DNA from: FEN-1297 sp963843605
Lineage (GTDB): Bacteria > Bacteroidota > Ignavibacteria > Ignavibacteriales > Ignavibacteriaceae
Length of the DNA stretch: 64,000 nt
Direction: 5' to 3'
Assembly: GCA_963843605.1 (NCBI GenBank)
Contig: CAWJLA010000005.1
Location: 62,001 to 126,000, forward strand
Notes under the pieces: generated by a model
What the model saw: only the letters and a program-made list of their open reading frames with translations
The model's database searches: none
What the model was told of the DNA's origin: nothing
Translations under genes and position numbers: made by a program
Shown: in pieces, positions 48,652 through 57,748 of the stretch
Layout: every line of letters begins with the position of its first letter
Numbering within the stretch: the stretch's first letter is position 1

Positions 48652-49056
48652 ATGAAGATTAACATTAGCAAAACATTTGTTATATTTTCGATTATTTTAT
48701 TTAGTTCCTCAGTATTCTGCATGGCTCAGGAATCCGCGAAAAAAAATTCCGCCGCCTCTAAACAAAATACCGAAATGAAAAGTGTATCGAATGAAAGCGC
48801 CGTTATGAATATGAAAGAAATGGGAACTAAAATGGAGATAAAAGAAAAAACATCTGTTAAGACAAAAAATACGGCGATTGATCTAAAATCCATCGATAAA
48901 AACAAAGATGGATTCCTGTATGAATGTATTATGGATTACGATGTTTTATCGGATAAACCGGGCAAAGATCCCGAATGCGGGATGAAACTGGAGAAGGTCA
49001 CGCTTAGTCAGGCAAAGAAGAACTTAATTGAACACGGATTTAAAGTTAAAAACTAA
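48652..49056 (+). CDS. Small secreted protein sharing CusB's C-terminal domain
   Basis: A 134-residue protein with a signal peptide (MKINISKTFVIFSIILFSSS, cleaved near CMAQ), a Lys/Met-rich linker (residues 25-75) and a C-terminal domain of about 60 residues. That domain reads IDKNKDGFLYECIMDYDVLS then DPECGMKLEKVTLSQAKKNL then IEHGF. It is clearly related to the CusB C-terminus (about half identical by eye), but the first cysteine of CxxCGM is replaced by Asp (DPECGM). The gene follows cusA by about 100 bases. It may be a soluble periplasmic metal binder working with the pump; this is inferred. Confidence 0.75.
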   Translation: MKINISKTFVIFSIILFSSSVFCMAQESAKKNSAASKQNTEMKSVSNESAVMNMKEMGTKMEIKEKTSVKTKNTAIDLKSIDKNKDGFLYECIMDYDVLSDKPGKDPECGMKLEKVTLSQAKKNLIEHGFKVKN

Positions 49057-49103
49057 ATTTGGAGTGTTGGTTGTAGGTGGTTGATTGCGGTATGTGTTTT
49101 AAC

Positions 49104-49121
49104 TGCCGGTCGGAACCGGCA
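49104..49121. terminator. Perfect short hairpin after the small secreted protein gene
   Basis: TGCCGGT (49104-49110) and ACCGGCA (49115-49121) form a seven-base-pair perfect stem with a CGGA tetraloop, 48 bases after the stop codon. No T run follows directly, so a terminator role is tentative. Confidence 0.4.
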
Positions 49122-49241
49122 TGCTGGATAAATTCTTTACACTTTATACCTTTTGCCTTTTTCACATTCACCAGGCAAAACGGAATAAAATAAATTAATG
49201 GTAAATATTATAAATTTAAAAGGATCTAACGGAGTAAAAAT

Positions 49242-51365
49242 ATGTTTGGAGATGTAGTTGTACTATTAGCCTTTATAGCCGCGCTTTACAGCGTCTACAA
49301 TTATTACCGTGCGTTTGCCGGAAATGAAAAGGCTCTTAATCATGCAAGATATTCGTATCATATTATGGCGGTATTTATTATAAGTGCAAGTCTCTTTTTG
49401 CTGTATATAATTGTAACCCATCAATATCAGTATAAATATGTCTTCGAATATAGTAGCGCCCAACTGTCCACGGGACTTTTAGCTTCTACTTTTTATGCCG
49501 GACAGGAAGGCAGTTTCTTGTTATGGCTTTTGATGGCCGTGATCATCGGCGCAGTTCTGCAAAATTATACTTCCAAAACGAAAGGTCTTGAACCGGGTTT
49601 CATGATGATTTACACTCTAATAGTTGTATTCTTAATTGTAATGGTTACACCGCTGTTTAAAAGCCCCTTCGCCATGATATGGTCGGATCCTAATTTTGTT
49701 AATATTAAATATTTAAATCAGTCTTTGATAAGAATGCCGTTATTTCAGAGTTTTATATTCAGCGACCCCGGTTCCGGTCAGACTTATATAAAATTCGGTC
49801 CTGATCTAATGAACATTTTAAAATCAAACAGCATTCATATAAGCAATTTCTTAGTTGAAGGTAAAGGTCTTAATCCCCTGCTGCAAAATTTCTGGATGGA
49901 AGTTCACCCGCCTATATTATTTCTGGGCTACGCACTTTCGGCAGTACCTTTTACTTTTGCGGCCTGGGCTTTAGTTACAAACAAATATAGAGATTGGATC
50001 AAATTTGCGTTACCATGGGCAATTGCTACAGCCTTGGTTTTGGGTTTAGGTTTGATGATCGGCGGATACTGGGCATACGGCGTTCTGGGATGGGGCGGAT
50101 TTTGGGGATGGGATCCGGTGGAAAATGCTAGTCTCATTCCCTGGATAATAGCCGTTGCATTAATACATACGCTGCTTATTCAAAGGCAGACTCAAGGTTC
50201 TGATAATTTCGGACGGTTTGCAAAGACAAATCTTGTACTTGGCGCATTTACATTTATCACGGTTTTATACAGTACTTTTTTAACGAGAAGCGGCATTCTT
50301 TCAAAAGCATCAGTGCATTCATTTGAAGACCCCGGTTCGACGGTCTATATATTTCTGATAATTTTTATACTCACGTTTGTAATCATCGGACTGGGAGGAA
50401 TACTTTTCAGGATAAAACACCTTTCAAGTAAGGATACTGTAAGCGAGAAATTTTTATCGAGAGAAACCGGATTGTTCTACGGTGCTCTTTTTCTTGCCGC
50501 CTCGGCGCTTGTAGTTTTTGTAGGCACCTCGGCCCCGATATTAGGTCAATCGGTTGATATTAGTTTCTATAATAAGATGAATATGCCCCTTGCTCTGATA
50601 ATGTGTCTTTTAATCGGGATTAGTCTTTTCTTAAAATGGAGAGAAACCGACGGTGGTGAATTCATTAAAAGTACATTACCGGCTTTTATAATTTCGCTGG
50701 TAGTCTCTGTTGCGGCAGTATTGCTATTGGGTATTAAAGATTTGGAATATGATGTTTTCCTTTTTTCCACGGTATTTACCGTTACCGTAAATATTCAAAT
50801 CCTGATCAGGGTCTTTAAAAACGGATTTTATTTTTGGGGCGGACATTTCGCGCACATAGGTTTCGCCGTTTTCTTATTCGGAGTTTTGATATCTTCTACT
50901 TTAACCATGTCGCAGCAGACGGAACTCCCTCTTAATATTAAAACTCATGTTTTAAATGTGGATCTAACTTTTACAGGTGCAAAGCCGATCGATAACGGCA
51001 GTAAATACGCTTTTGATATAAACGTAAACGAAGCTAATAAAACATATACGGTTTCACCCGTAATGTTTATGTCGGATTACAACAACAGCCTTATGAGAGA
51101 GCCTTATATATTAGAAGGACTTTCCAAAGATCTTTATTTCTCCCCTATATCATATGTAGATAACGCAAATAATTCCGCAACAGCTTCACCGGCATCCATA
51201 CAAAGGGCCTCAAATATACCTTCGGAAATATTAACCGTAGAAGTTAGTACAAAGCCGTTTATGAGTTTTGTCTGGCTTGGAGTAGTAATAATGTCTATCG
51301 GATTTTTCCTGGCTATATTAAGAAGAAATAAAGTTAATAAGATTGAGTTCGGAAGCAAAGTATAG
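49242..51365 (+). CDS. ccmF: CcmF-type cytochrome c haem lyase
   Basis: A 707-residue membrane protein with about fifteen helices. The haem-handling tryptophan-rich loop is GVLGWGGFWGWDPVENASLI (residues 280-300), and a second conserved stretch is ENFWMEVHPPILFLGYALSA-like (LLQNFWMEVHPPILFLGYAL). FAKTNLVLGAFTFITVLYST is also typical of CcmF/NrfE. These proteins attach haem to CxxCH in exported apocytochromes. The gene lies directly before a cytochrome c gene, which may be one of its targets. Other ccm genes are not in the window. Confidence 0.87.
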   Translation: MFGDVVVLLAFIAALYSVYNYYRAFAGNEKALNHARYSYHIMAVFIISASLFLLYIIVTHQYQYKYVFEYSSAQLSTGLLASTFYAGQEGSFLLWLLMAVIIGAVLQNYTSKTKGLEPGFMMIYTLIVVFLIVMVTPLFKSPFAMIWSDPNFVNIKYLNQSLIRMPLFQSFIFSDPGSGQTYIKFGPDLMNILKSNSIHISNFLVEGKGLNPLLQNFWMEVHPPILFLGYALSAVPFTFAAWALVTNKYRDWIKFALPWAIATALVLGLGLMIGGYWAYGVLGWGGFWGWDPVENASLIPWIIAVALIHTLLIQRQTQGSDNFGRFAKTNLVLGAFTFITVLYSTFLTRSGILSKASVHSFEDPGSTVYIFLIIFILTFVIIGLGGILFRIKHLSSKDTVSEKFLSRETGLFYGALFLAASALVVFVGTSAPILGQSVDISFYNKMNMPLALIMCLLIGISLFLKWRETDGGEFIKSTLPAFIISLVVSVAAVLLLGIKDLEYDVFLFSTVFTVTVNIQILIRVFKNGFYFWGGHFAHIGFAVFLFGVLISSTLTMSQQTELPLNIKTHVLNVDLTFTGAKPIDNGSKYAFDINVNEANKTYTVSPVMFMSDYNNSLMREPYILEGLSKDLYFSPISYVDNANNSATASPASIQRASNIPSEILTVEVSTKPFMSFVWLGVVIMSIGFFLAILRRNKVNKIEFGSKV

Positions 51366-51475
51366 ATTTATAAAAGAAGCGGAATGCAAGATACCGGATG
51401 CAGTATATGATAGTTTTTTTTCTTTTATAGAATATAAGAGATCGATATTTAGAATTAGATGATAAGGAGAAAAAA

Positions 51476-52054
51476 ATGAAACGTTTAAATTTTAGCAATT
51501 CGATTTTATTGGCTTTAATAGGTAGTAATATTCTTTTTGGGTTTTACTTTTAATAACTCGAATTTACGTCCGGAAATTTTTAACACGCTGCCGGATTCAC
51601 TTCAGAATAATAATGGCCGCCGTATGATGGGAAACAGTATGATGGGCAGAGGAATGATGAACGGAAATATGATGGGCAGGGGAATGATGAACAATTCCGG
51701 GTCAATAAATCAAATAAAACAGATAAAAACGGAAACTGGATTGCCCCTAAAAAAGCTAATGAACTTTCGAATCCGCTCAAGAAAATTGCTGAAGCAAGCA
51801 GAAAAGGCAAAGCAATTTTCAACTCTCAATGCTTTACATGTCACGGTACCGACGGAAAAGGCGACGGACCTGCAGCAGTATCTTTAAATCCCAAACCTGC
51901 AAATTTAATTTCCTCACGAGTGCAGAAAGAGAGTGACGGGGCCATATTCTGGAAAATTACTAACGGCAATTCACCTATGCCTTCATTTAAGAACGGGCTT
52001 TCTAAAAAAGAAAGATGGGAGCTTGTTGATTATATCAGACTGCTAGAGAAATAA
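51476..52054 (+). CDS. Methionine-rich c-type cytochrome (frameshifted)
   Basis: A protein of about 190 residues. The start ATG at 51476 follows AAGGAGAAA and begins MKRLNFSNSILLALIGSNIL; a frame change near 51540 joins it to the rest. Next comes a repeated Met-rich stretch (MMGNSMMGRGMMNGNMMGRG). A second frame change near 51728, at an A run, leads to KGKAIFNSQCFTCHGTDGKG with the CxxCH haem site, and PMPSFKNGLSKKERWELVDY with the likely axial methionine. Both ends are intact. The Met repeats resemble copper-binding motifs in Cu-handling proteins. Near cusCBA and ccmF this suggests a role in copper or electron transfer (inference). Confidence 0.78.
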
Positions 52055-52161
52055 ATTAGAAATCTACCATCGCTGAGGGATTAGAATTCGAAAATCTTTA
52101 TAGAAATGTCATTATATTCTTTTTTATTGAAGAAAGTCTATACACATTTTTAATTAAATAA

Positions 52162-52293
52162 CTCAAGTTGACCGCTCCTTTTATAAACTTATAAAATAGT
52201 TATTTATTTATTCTTTACCCGCGACTTAAGTCGCGGGTAAAGGATAAAAGAAGCAGTTTTTCTCACAAAAATCATTTGATCGGTCAACTTGAG
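52162..52293. mobile_element. MITE-like element, copy 2 (132 bp)
   Basis: Ends: CTCAAGTTGACCG at 52162-52174 and CGGTCAACTTGAG at 52281-52293, a perfect 13-bp terminal inverted repeat. A 30-base perfect palindrome with the same ACCCGCGACTT core as copy 1 lies at 52213-52242. The flanks share TAAATAA (52155-52161 and 52294-52300), a seven-base direct repeat. It lacks the second hairpin of copy 1, which accounts for most of the length difference. It has no open frame. Confidence 0.8.
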
Positions 52294-52362
52294 TAAATAA
52301 TAATACTTTACTTTAATTAAAGATTACTGAAATTAACATATTGAATTTAAAAGGGGTTATAA

Positions 52363-52904
52363 CTGGATGATTCCGTAAAAGCACATAGGTGATTACTGCA
52401 AACAGGAATTCAACCGGAAAATATTTCAATTGCGGGAGAATCGGCAGGCTACGGATTAACTCTGACACTTCTTCTTGCGTTAAAGGATCTCAATATATCA
52501 ATGCCTGCAGCCGCTGTTGCTATTTCACCCTGGACTGATTTAACTTGCTCTAGTAATTCATACAAAACAAAAAATAAGCAGTCTGTTGTTCCGAAAATTT
52601 CATGAACTGCATTCAGTTATTATTATGCCGGAGAAAACAAAACGACGAACCCTCTTATTTCCCCTTTATTTGACAACCTTAACGATCTGCCGCCAATCTT
52701 TATTAATTCAGATACATTTGATGAGCTTTTTGAGGATTGTGAAAAATTTTACTAAAAACTAAAGAAGCATGTGTTGATATAAAGTTCAGAGCCGGCGAAG
52801 GGATGGTGCATTGTTATCCCCTATTGCCGCCTATGTTCAAAGAAGTTGCTGCTGCAATAGATGATATTTGCGATTTCATAAAAGAACAATTAAAAACAAA
52901 TTAA
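52363..52904 (+). pseudogene. Alpha/beta hydrolase (HSL-type esterase) remnant
   Basis: The C-terminal two thirds of an HSL-family esterase: DDSVKAHR, stop, LLQTGIQPENISIAGESAGY with the nucleophile elbow, then PAAAVAISPWTDLTC, PPIFINSDTFDELFEDCEKF and GEGMVHCYPLLPPMF. The N-terminal domain with HGGG is missing. Lesions are TGA at 52390 (expected Trp in R-W-LL), TGA at 52603, and a frame change near 52752. It begins about 70 bases after a MITE copy. This is real decay, not just error. Confidence 0.75.
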
Positions 52905-53103
52905 CATTGGAGGCTCAATAAAATTAAGCGTATCATTCCTCAAAAAACTTTAGACTCGAGCTACGATCACAATTCCTCATAAATTATCTTTATAATAATT
53001 GAAATTCGCGGCTATTCTTAGTTATTATTCATCAAGTTCAAATCATCATGTCCTCAAAATACTTTCCATCACTTTAATTATTTTAATTTATAAAGTAAAG
53101 CTA

Positions 53104-54556
53104 TTAAAATACCATAGTTATTACCGCATGAGCCGGACTTTGATATTTTACCGCATGAGCCGGACTTTGATATTTTACCGCATGACCGTAAAGCCAAACC
53201 TGAAAGTTCAGGTCTGCATCGCTGAGGTTTAATACAACAACTGCAATTTTTCCATCAGGATTGACAAAAGCCGTAGCAATAAAATAATCGCTGTTTGAAG
53301 TGCAAGCAATTCTTTTTTGCTCCCGGTTTAATAAATCTGGAGAACTGACCGAAAGAGTAATAAGGAGGATTGAGATGCAGTTCACCGGTTTTAGTATCAA
53401 CTGTTGCGATATTTGAACCGTGCTCACCCCCGGCATGTCGCGGGCCGCCGTTTTCGTCAAGCGGCATATTCCAGAAAACCCATCCTTCAGCCCAGTTATT
53501 CAAATCCATGATCATATTTTTTGTTAAACTAAATGCGTCTTCCCAACCGCCTCCGCCGCTGCCTTCCGTAAAAATTAAATGTTTATCAGGGAATGCGTCG
53601 TGAACCATACGGACATTTGTATAATGATCGCCTGCATACCAATGATAACCTATTCCCCATATATACTGAGAGGCCTCAGGATCATCATAAGCTATTTGAG
53701 CACGCTGGTACATAATTCCGCGATTATGATCCTAGATCATTAGTTTAAGGTCTGCCAGTCCGTTTTTCCTTTAATCAGGTCCGAGATAATCGCGAACAGA
53801 ATCTTTTTCCTCTTCCGCGGTAAAAATACAAGATTCCCACACCTGAACCGCTATAGGTTCATTTTGAACTGTTAGTCCCCCAATAGAAATGCCCTCTTTT
53901 TCATGAGCTTTTACATATTTTGCAAAATAATCAACCCATGTCTGCTGAAATTCTTTTTTCAGTTTTCCGCCGTAAAGCATATCATTGTTTGTTTTCATCC
54001 ATGCCGGGGGACTCCACGGCGAAGCGAAATTTTTTATATTCCCGTCAGCTTCTTTTAAGGCTCTAACCATAAAAGGAAGCCGGTATTTTTTATCGTGATC
54101 ATTCGAAAAATGATCAAGACTTTTATCGCCGGTTATATCATCGTAAGTATACATTTCGTCGGAATAATCGCAGTTGTGGATTGTAGTGCGGCATAATGTA
54201 TATCCGTTACCCTCTTTAGGATCGAAGCTTGCTTTTAAAAACTCCTCCTGATTTCTAGGCGAAAGTTTTGCAAAATTTATCGCCGAAGCATCGGTAAACG
54301 CTCCGCCAAAACCGACGAAAGTCTGAAATGTTTTGTTAGCGTCAATAATAATAGGAGGATAATTTTTATCCGGCTGTTCCAACTCCTCCAGTGCACGCAA
54401 GTCCATATCTTTCAGCTTATCGGAGGTACTCTGAGCTGTTATATAAATATGAGCTTCCCTTATTTCGGTTGTCTGACAATTTATAGCGGATCCGGCAAAG
54501 ACCGCAATAAGAAGTAAAATCGGGAAGAACAAATAAGTTGAACTTAATCGACTCAT
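53104..54556 (-). pseudogene. GH30 family glycoside hydrolase, decayed
   Basis: The original was a secreted glycoside hydrolase of family 30, acting on beta-linked glucosides. The N-terminal 261 codons (53771-54556) are open: signal sequence, FVGFGGAFTDASAINFAKLS, SPWSPPAWMKTN and LTVQNEP with the acid Glu. In the same frame come TAA at about 53768 and then TAG at about 53734 (in MI-stop-DHNRG, where Trp is expected). The next block, from 53713, holds the nucleophile Glu in IFTEGSGGGGWED. An extra A near 53330 shifts frame into NSDYFIATAFVNPDGKIAVV, and the end has a 27-bp tandem duplication. Two nonsense codons in frame mark true inactivation. Confidence 0.8.
53121..53185 (-). repeat. 27-bp tandem repeat at the GH30 C-terminus
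   Basis: Two identical 27-bp units at 53121-53147 and 53148-53174, followed by 11 bases of a third. In the gene's frame they encode AHAVKYQSP repeated, just before the terminal strand AHAVITMVF, so the original probably had one unit. A slippage or unequal-exchange duplication is likely. Confidence 0.9.
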
Positions 54557-54741
54557 ATATTTCTCCCGTAATTTGTCGTAGCAAATTTTTAAAATTCATG
54601 TAAAAGAAAAGGACATAACGGTAAAAGGCGGTTATTTATTATTGTTTCTTAAGATCGTTTTAAGTATCCGGGAACTAAATCTTTGCGACATTTAAAAAGG
54701 TTATAAGATCAAATTCCCGGTGTTCAATTAAATCTGGAAAT

Positions 54742-56064
54742 TCAGCTTTTTGCAAATTTTAAATGTGCCGGAATATGTCCTTTATATCCGTAATAAGCTA
54801 TATAAAGATAGCACAGCACCGGAAGAATAAATGCGTGATGAATTCCGATATTATCCGCCAGGAAGCCCTGCAAAACCGGGATTAAAGCTCCGCCCACAAT
54901 AGCCATAATCAATATTCCGGAAGCCTGTCCGGTATGCTTGCCTAAGCCTGCAATGCCGAGCGTAAAAATTGTCGGGAACATTATAGAATTAAATAATCCG
55001 ACCAGAAGAACTGACCACATTGCAACCTGCCCTGAAAAGATCATGGTTATAATTACCAATCCGCCTGCTACAATTGAATTAAACCCGAGAACAATTCCCG
55101 GCTTCAATTTACGCAGCACTGCCGAACCAATAAAACGCCCGACCATTGCGCCGCCCCAATACAGCGACACGTACTTTCCGGCCTGAGCTTCCGTTAATCC
55201 GCCAATATTTTTTTCACCCAAATAATTAACCAGAAAACTTCCTATTGCAACTTCGGCTCCCACATAAACAAAAATACCTACTGCTCCCAAAAGTACATGT
55301 TTATATTTCCATGCGCTTGCATGTAAATGATCATATGTACCGTTGGTGTTTCCGTCTTCGTTCGATTCAGCCTTAATTTCCGGCAGTTTTATAAAAGCAA
55401 TTGCAGCAGCTAAAATGAAGAGCGCCGCAGCCAGTCCAAGGTAAGGCACCTGCACTGCTGAAGATTCTGCCAACTTATATGCGGAAAGCTGGGACGCACT
55501 AAGTTTAGCAATTTCATCGGTGCTTTTTACGGCAACCGAAAGAATTAATATTGATCCGAAAAAAGGGGCAATTGTGGTTCCGAGCGAGTTGAAAGCCTGC
55601 GTAAGGTTTAATCTGCTTGATGCCATTTCAGGTTTTCCCAGAATGGATACATACGGGTTGGCGGCAACCTGCAGCAATGTAATACCGGTAGCCAAAATGA
55701 AGAAAGCAAATAAAAACAGCGGATAATATCGAACGGCAGCCGCAGGGTAAAATAGTAAACACCCTATGCCGGCAGCAATCAAACCGATCACAATGCCTTT
55801 TTTATATCCGATTTTTTCGACTATATATCCCGAAGGAAGCGATGTAATAAAATAAGCAGCAAAAAATACAAATTGTACAAGCATTGCTTGAGCATAATTC
55901 AGACTGAAGACCGCTTTAAGATGAGGAATCAGAATATCATTTAACGCAGTTAAAAAGCCCCACATAAAAAAAAGCGAGGTTAAAACCGTTAACGCGGTAT
56001 TATAATTTTTTTCTTCAACTTTTATGTTATTACTTTGATTAAGAGTAGTAGTTGATACATTCAT
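54742..56064 (-). CDS. Sugar MFS transporter (FucP-like)
   Basis: A 440-residue transporter with twelve predicted helices. The N-terminal half contains LTSLFFMWGFLTALNDILIP and FFAAYFITSLPSGYIVEKIG, the hallmark of the FucP/GluP sugar:proton symporter group. GITLLQVAANPYVSILGKPE follows, again typical. It likely imports glucose, galactose or fucose. It sits between the GH30 pseudogene and a WG-repeat gene, with GH3 further upstream, a small sugar-uptake neighbourhood. The long gap upstream probably carries its promoter. Intact. Confidence 0.9.
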   Translation of the reverse strand: MNVSTTTLNQSNNIKVEEKNYNTALTVLTSLFFMWGFLTALNDILIPHLKAVFSLNYAQAMLVQFVFFAAYFITSLPSGYIVEKIGYKKGIVIGLIAAGIGCLLFYPAAAVRYYPLFLFAFFILATGITLLQVAANPYVSILGKPEMASSRLNLTQAFNSLGTTIAPFFGSILILSVAVKSTDEIAKLSASQLSAYKLAESSAVQVPYLGLAAALFILAAAIAFIKLPEIKAESNEDGNTNGTYDHLHASAWKYKHVLLGAVGIFVYVGAEVAIGSFLVNYLGEKNIGGLTEAQAGKYVSLYWGGAMVGRFIGSAVLRKLKPGIVLGFNSIVAGGLVIITMIFSGQVAMWSVLLVGLFNSIMFPTIFTLGIAGLGKHTGQASGILIMAIVGGALIPVLQGFLADNIGIHHAFILPVLCYLYIAYYGYKGHIPAHLKFAKS

Positions 56065-56421
56065 ATTCGGTAGCTCCTAAATTTATTTATCCTTCCGGAA
56101 ATTTAAATCTGTCAATTTTATATATTAAAATAAAAACCGTTATATCGTACTTTCCTTACTTCTTTAATAATGATGAAAAAAGTAATGCGGATACATAATA
56201 TTGATATACCGGTCTGTCTCCCTAAACCGGACTGATTTTTACAGACAAATTTTATGCCCTTAAAAAAGGTATCATTGACAAGTTAATTTATAGTAAGAGG
56301 TATATTTAACATTAGAAACGGCCTCGTTCTAAGCAACGGAAATACCGTTTTATTATTTTATTAATTTTAATTATTAAATTGATAAGAATATTTCCCGGAC
56401 CGGCACAAAATAAAATTCACG
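56065..56421. other. Intergenic region upstream of the sugar transporter gene
   Basis: 357 AT-rich bases. A TTGACA at 56275-56280 points rightward, where no plus-strand gene follows. No clear promoter for the minus-strand transporter or other element is seen. Confidence 0.5.
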
Positions 56422-57597
56422 TCACTTATCATCCCAGTATTCCTCACCGCCTTTTCCGATGTACCCGAATTGTCCTCCGTATTCCACTAAAGCAATACCG
56501 TTGACAAACATAGTTGCGGCTTCATATTTAAAAGGAATAACAGTCTTACCGTAAATGTTGATATAACCCCATTTGCCGTTTTTCAAAACTGCAGCCAATC
56601 CTTCGTGAAAATTATCCTCGCCGTCATAAATTAAGGGAACAGCAAGTTTACCTGTAGTGTCTATGAAACCGAATTTGCCTGCATATCCCACCCGTGCCCT
56701 TGAATCGTTAAACGGATTTGCTTCTGTATAACGGACATGTGTAATAAATTTCCCGGAACGATTTATATATCCCGCCTTTTTATTTATCCAGACACAACAG
56801 CGGTTCTCGCTGAAAAAATAGACATTATCAAACTGAGGGTTTATAACTACATTTCCGTTTTTATCGATGAAGCCGTACAGTTTGCCGGATTCAACAGCTG
56901 CCAGACCTTCTTTAAAAGAATAGGCGAAGTCGAATATATTCGGTATTACCCACTGCCCTTTGTTATTAATATATCCCCAATGCTTGTTCAAACGAACGGG
57001 TGAAAGACTTTCGGAAAATATATCCGCATAACGAAAAGGAATTTGATCGTAAATTATTTTTATTTTTTCTTCGCCTGTTTTATTAATGAAACCTGCCTTG
57101 TTACCCATAAATACTCCGGCAAGTCCGTTTTTAAATCTGAATACTTTTGAAAAGATTAATGGAATTATTTCCATACCGGCCGTATCAACAAATCCCCATT
57201 TATTGTCTTTTCTCACTGCGGCCAGTCCTTCGCTGAAAGAATATACCTCATCATACCGCGGTTTGATAATCTGTCTGCCGGATACTGTCATGAATCCCCA
57301 CAGATTGTTTTTTTCAATCCCGGCGAATCCGCCTATTGCATCGTAAACATTCTGATAATCAGGTTTTATTACAAATTTACCGCGGGTATTAATTAAACCA
57401 TACTTATTATTTATCTCTACCCTGGCAAAACCGTTAAAGAATCTATCAGCCTTCTGAAAATTTACGGGAATAATTATTTCTTTTTTCAAATTACAATAAC
57501 CCCATTTACCGTCTTTTCTAAACGGAATAAGGTTTGCCTGAGCAAAATTTAAATTTGTAAAAAGAAGAATCAGCGAGATTAAAATTTTCTTCTGCAT
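56422..57597 (-). CDS. WG-repeat protein
   Basis: A 391-residue secreted protein with a signal peptide (MQKKILISLILLFTNLNFAQ). The rest is a run of about twelve WG repeats of some 30 residues, each resembling KDGKWGYCNLKKEIIIPVNF. Others are NNLWGFMTVSGRQIIKPRYD and NGKWGYINIYGKTVIPFKYE. WG repeats form beta structures of unknown function, usually found in secreted or cell-surface proteins of Bacteroidota. No catalytic motif is present. Confidence 0.85.
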   Translation of the reverse strand: MQKKILISLILLFTNLNFAQANLIPFRKDGKWGYCNLKKEIIIPVNFQKADRFFNGFARVEINNKYGLINTRGKFVIKPDYQNVYDAIGGFAGIEKNNLWGFMTVSGRQIIKPRYDEVYSFSEGLAAVRKDNKWGFVDTAGMEIIPLIFSKVFRFKNGLAGVFMGNKAGFINKTGEEKIKIIYDQIPFRYADIFSESLSPVRLNKHWGYINNKGQWVIPNIFDFAYSFKEGLAAVESGKLYGFIDKNGNVVINPQFDNVYFFSENRCCVWINKKAGYINRSGKFITHVRYTEANPFNDSRARVGYAGKFGFIDTTGKLAVPLIYDGEDNFHEGLAAVLKNGKWGYINIYGKTVIPFKYEAATMFVNGIALVEYGGQFGYIGKGGEEYWDDK

Positions 57598-57663
57598 TTT
57601 ACGTGTAATGAATAAATATTTTTTTATAAAAATTAAACTACGGCGTAAAAAAAAGTAATTAGT

Positions 57664-57705
57664 ACTGAAACAAACAAATAAACCCGGCTTTGATAAACCG
57701 GGTTT
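57664..57705 (-). terminator. Intrinsic terminator after the GH3 gene
   Basis: On the minus strand AAACCCGG pairs with CCGGGTTT (57698-57705 and 57680-57687) across a ten-base loop, followed by a T-rich run. It lies 44 bases after the GH3 stop, a good intrinsic terminator position. Confidence 0.7.
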
Positions 57706-57748
57706 CTGAAATTAAACTATTATTTTTTATTCGGTATTTAGCGGCAAA

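Noticed and set aside
53121..53185. Direct repeats as a CRISPR array
   Set aside because: Units are adjacent with no spacers and encode a repeated peptide in frame; this is a tandem duplication.
26928..54000. Possible reading of TGA or TAG as Trp (recoding)
   Set aside because: Several stops fall on expected Trp codons, but intact genes in the window end in TGA (both glnB genes, cupin) and TAG (methyltransferase, S10 peptidase, cusA, ccmF). The affected genes also carry other lesions.
56275..56280. TTGACA pointing rightward upstream of the sugar transporter
   Set aside because: No plus-strand gene follows and no fitting -10 box was found.
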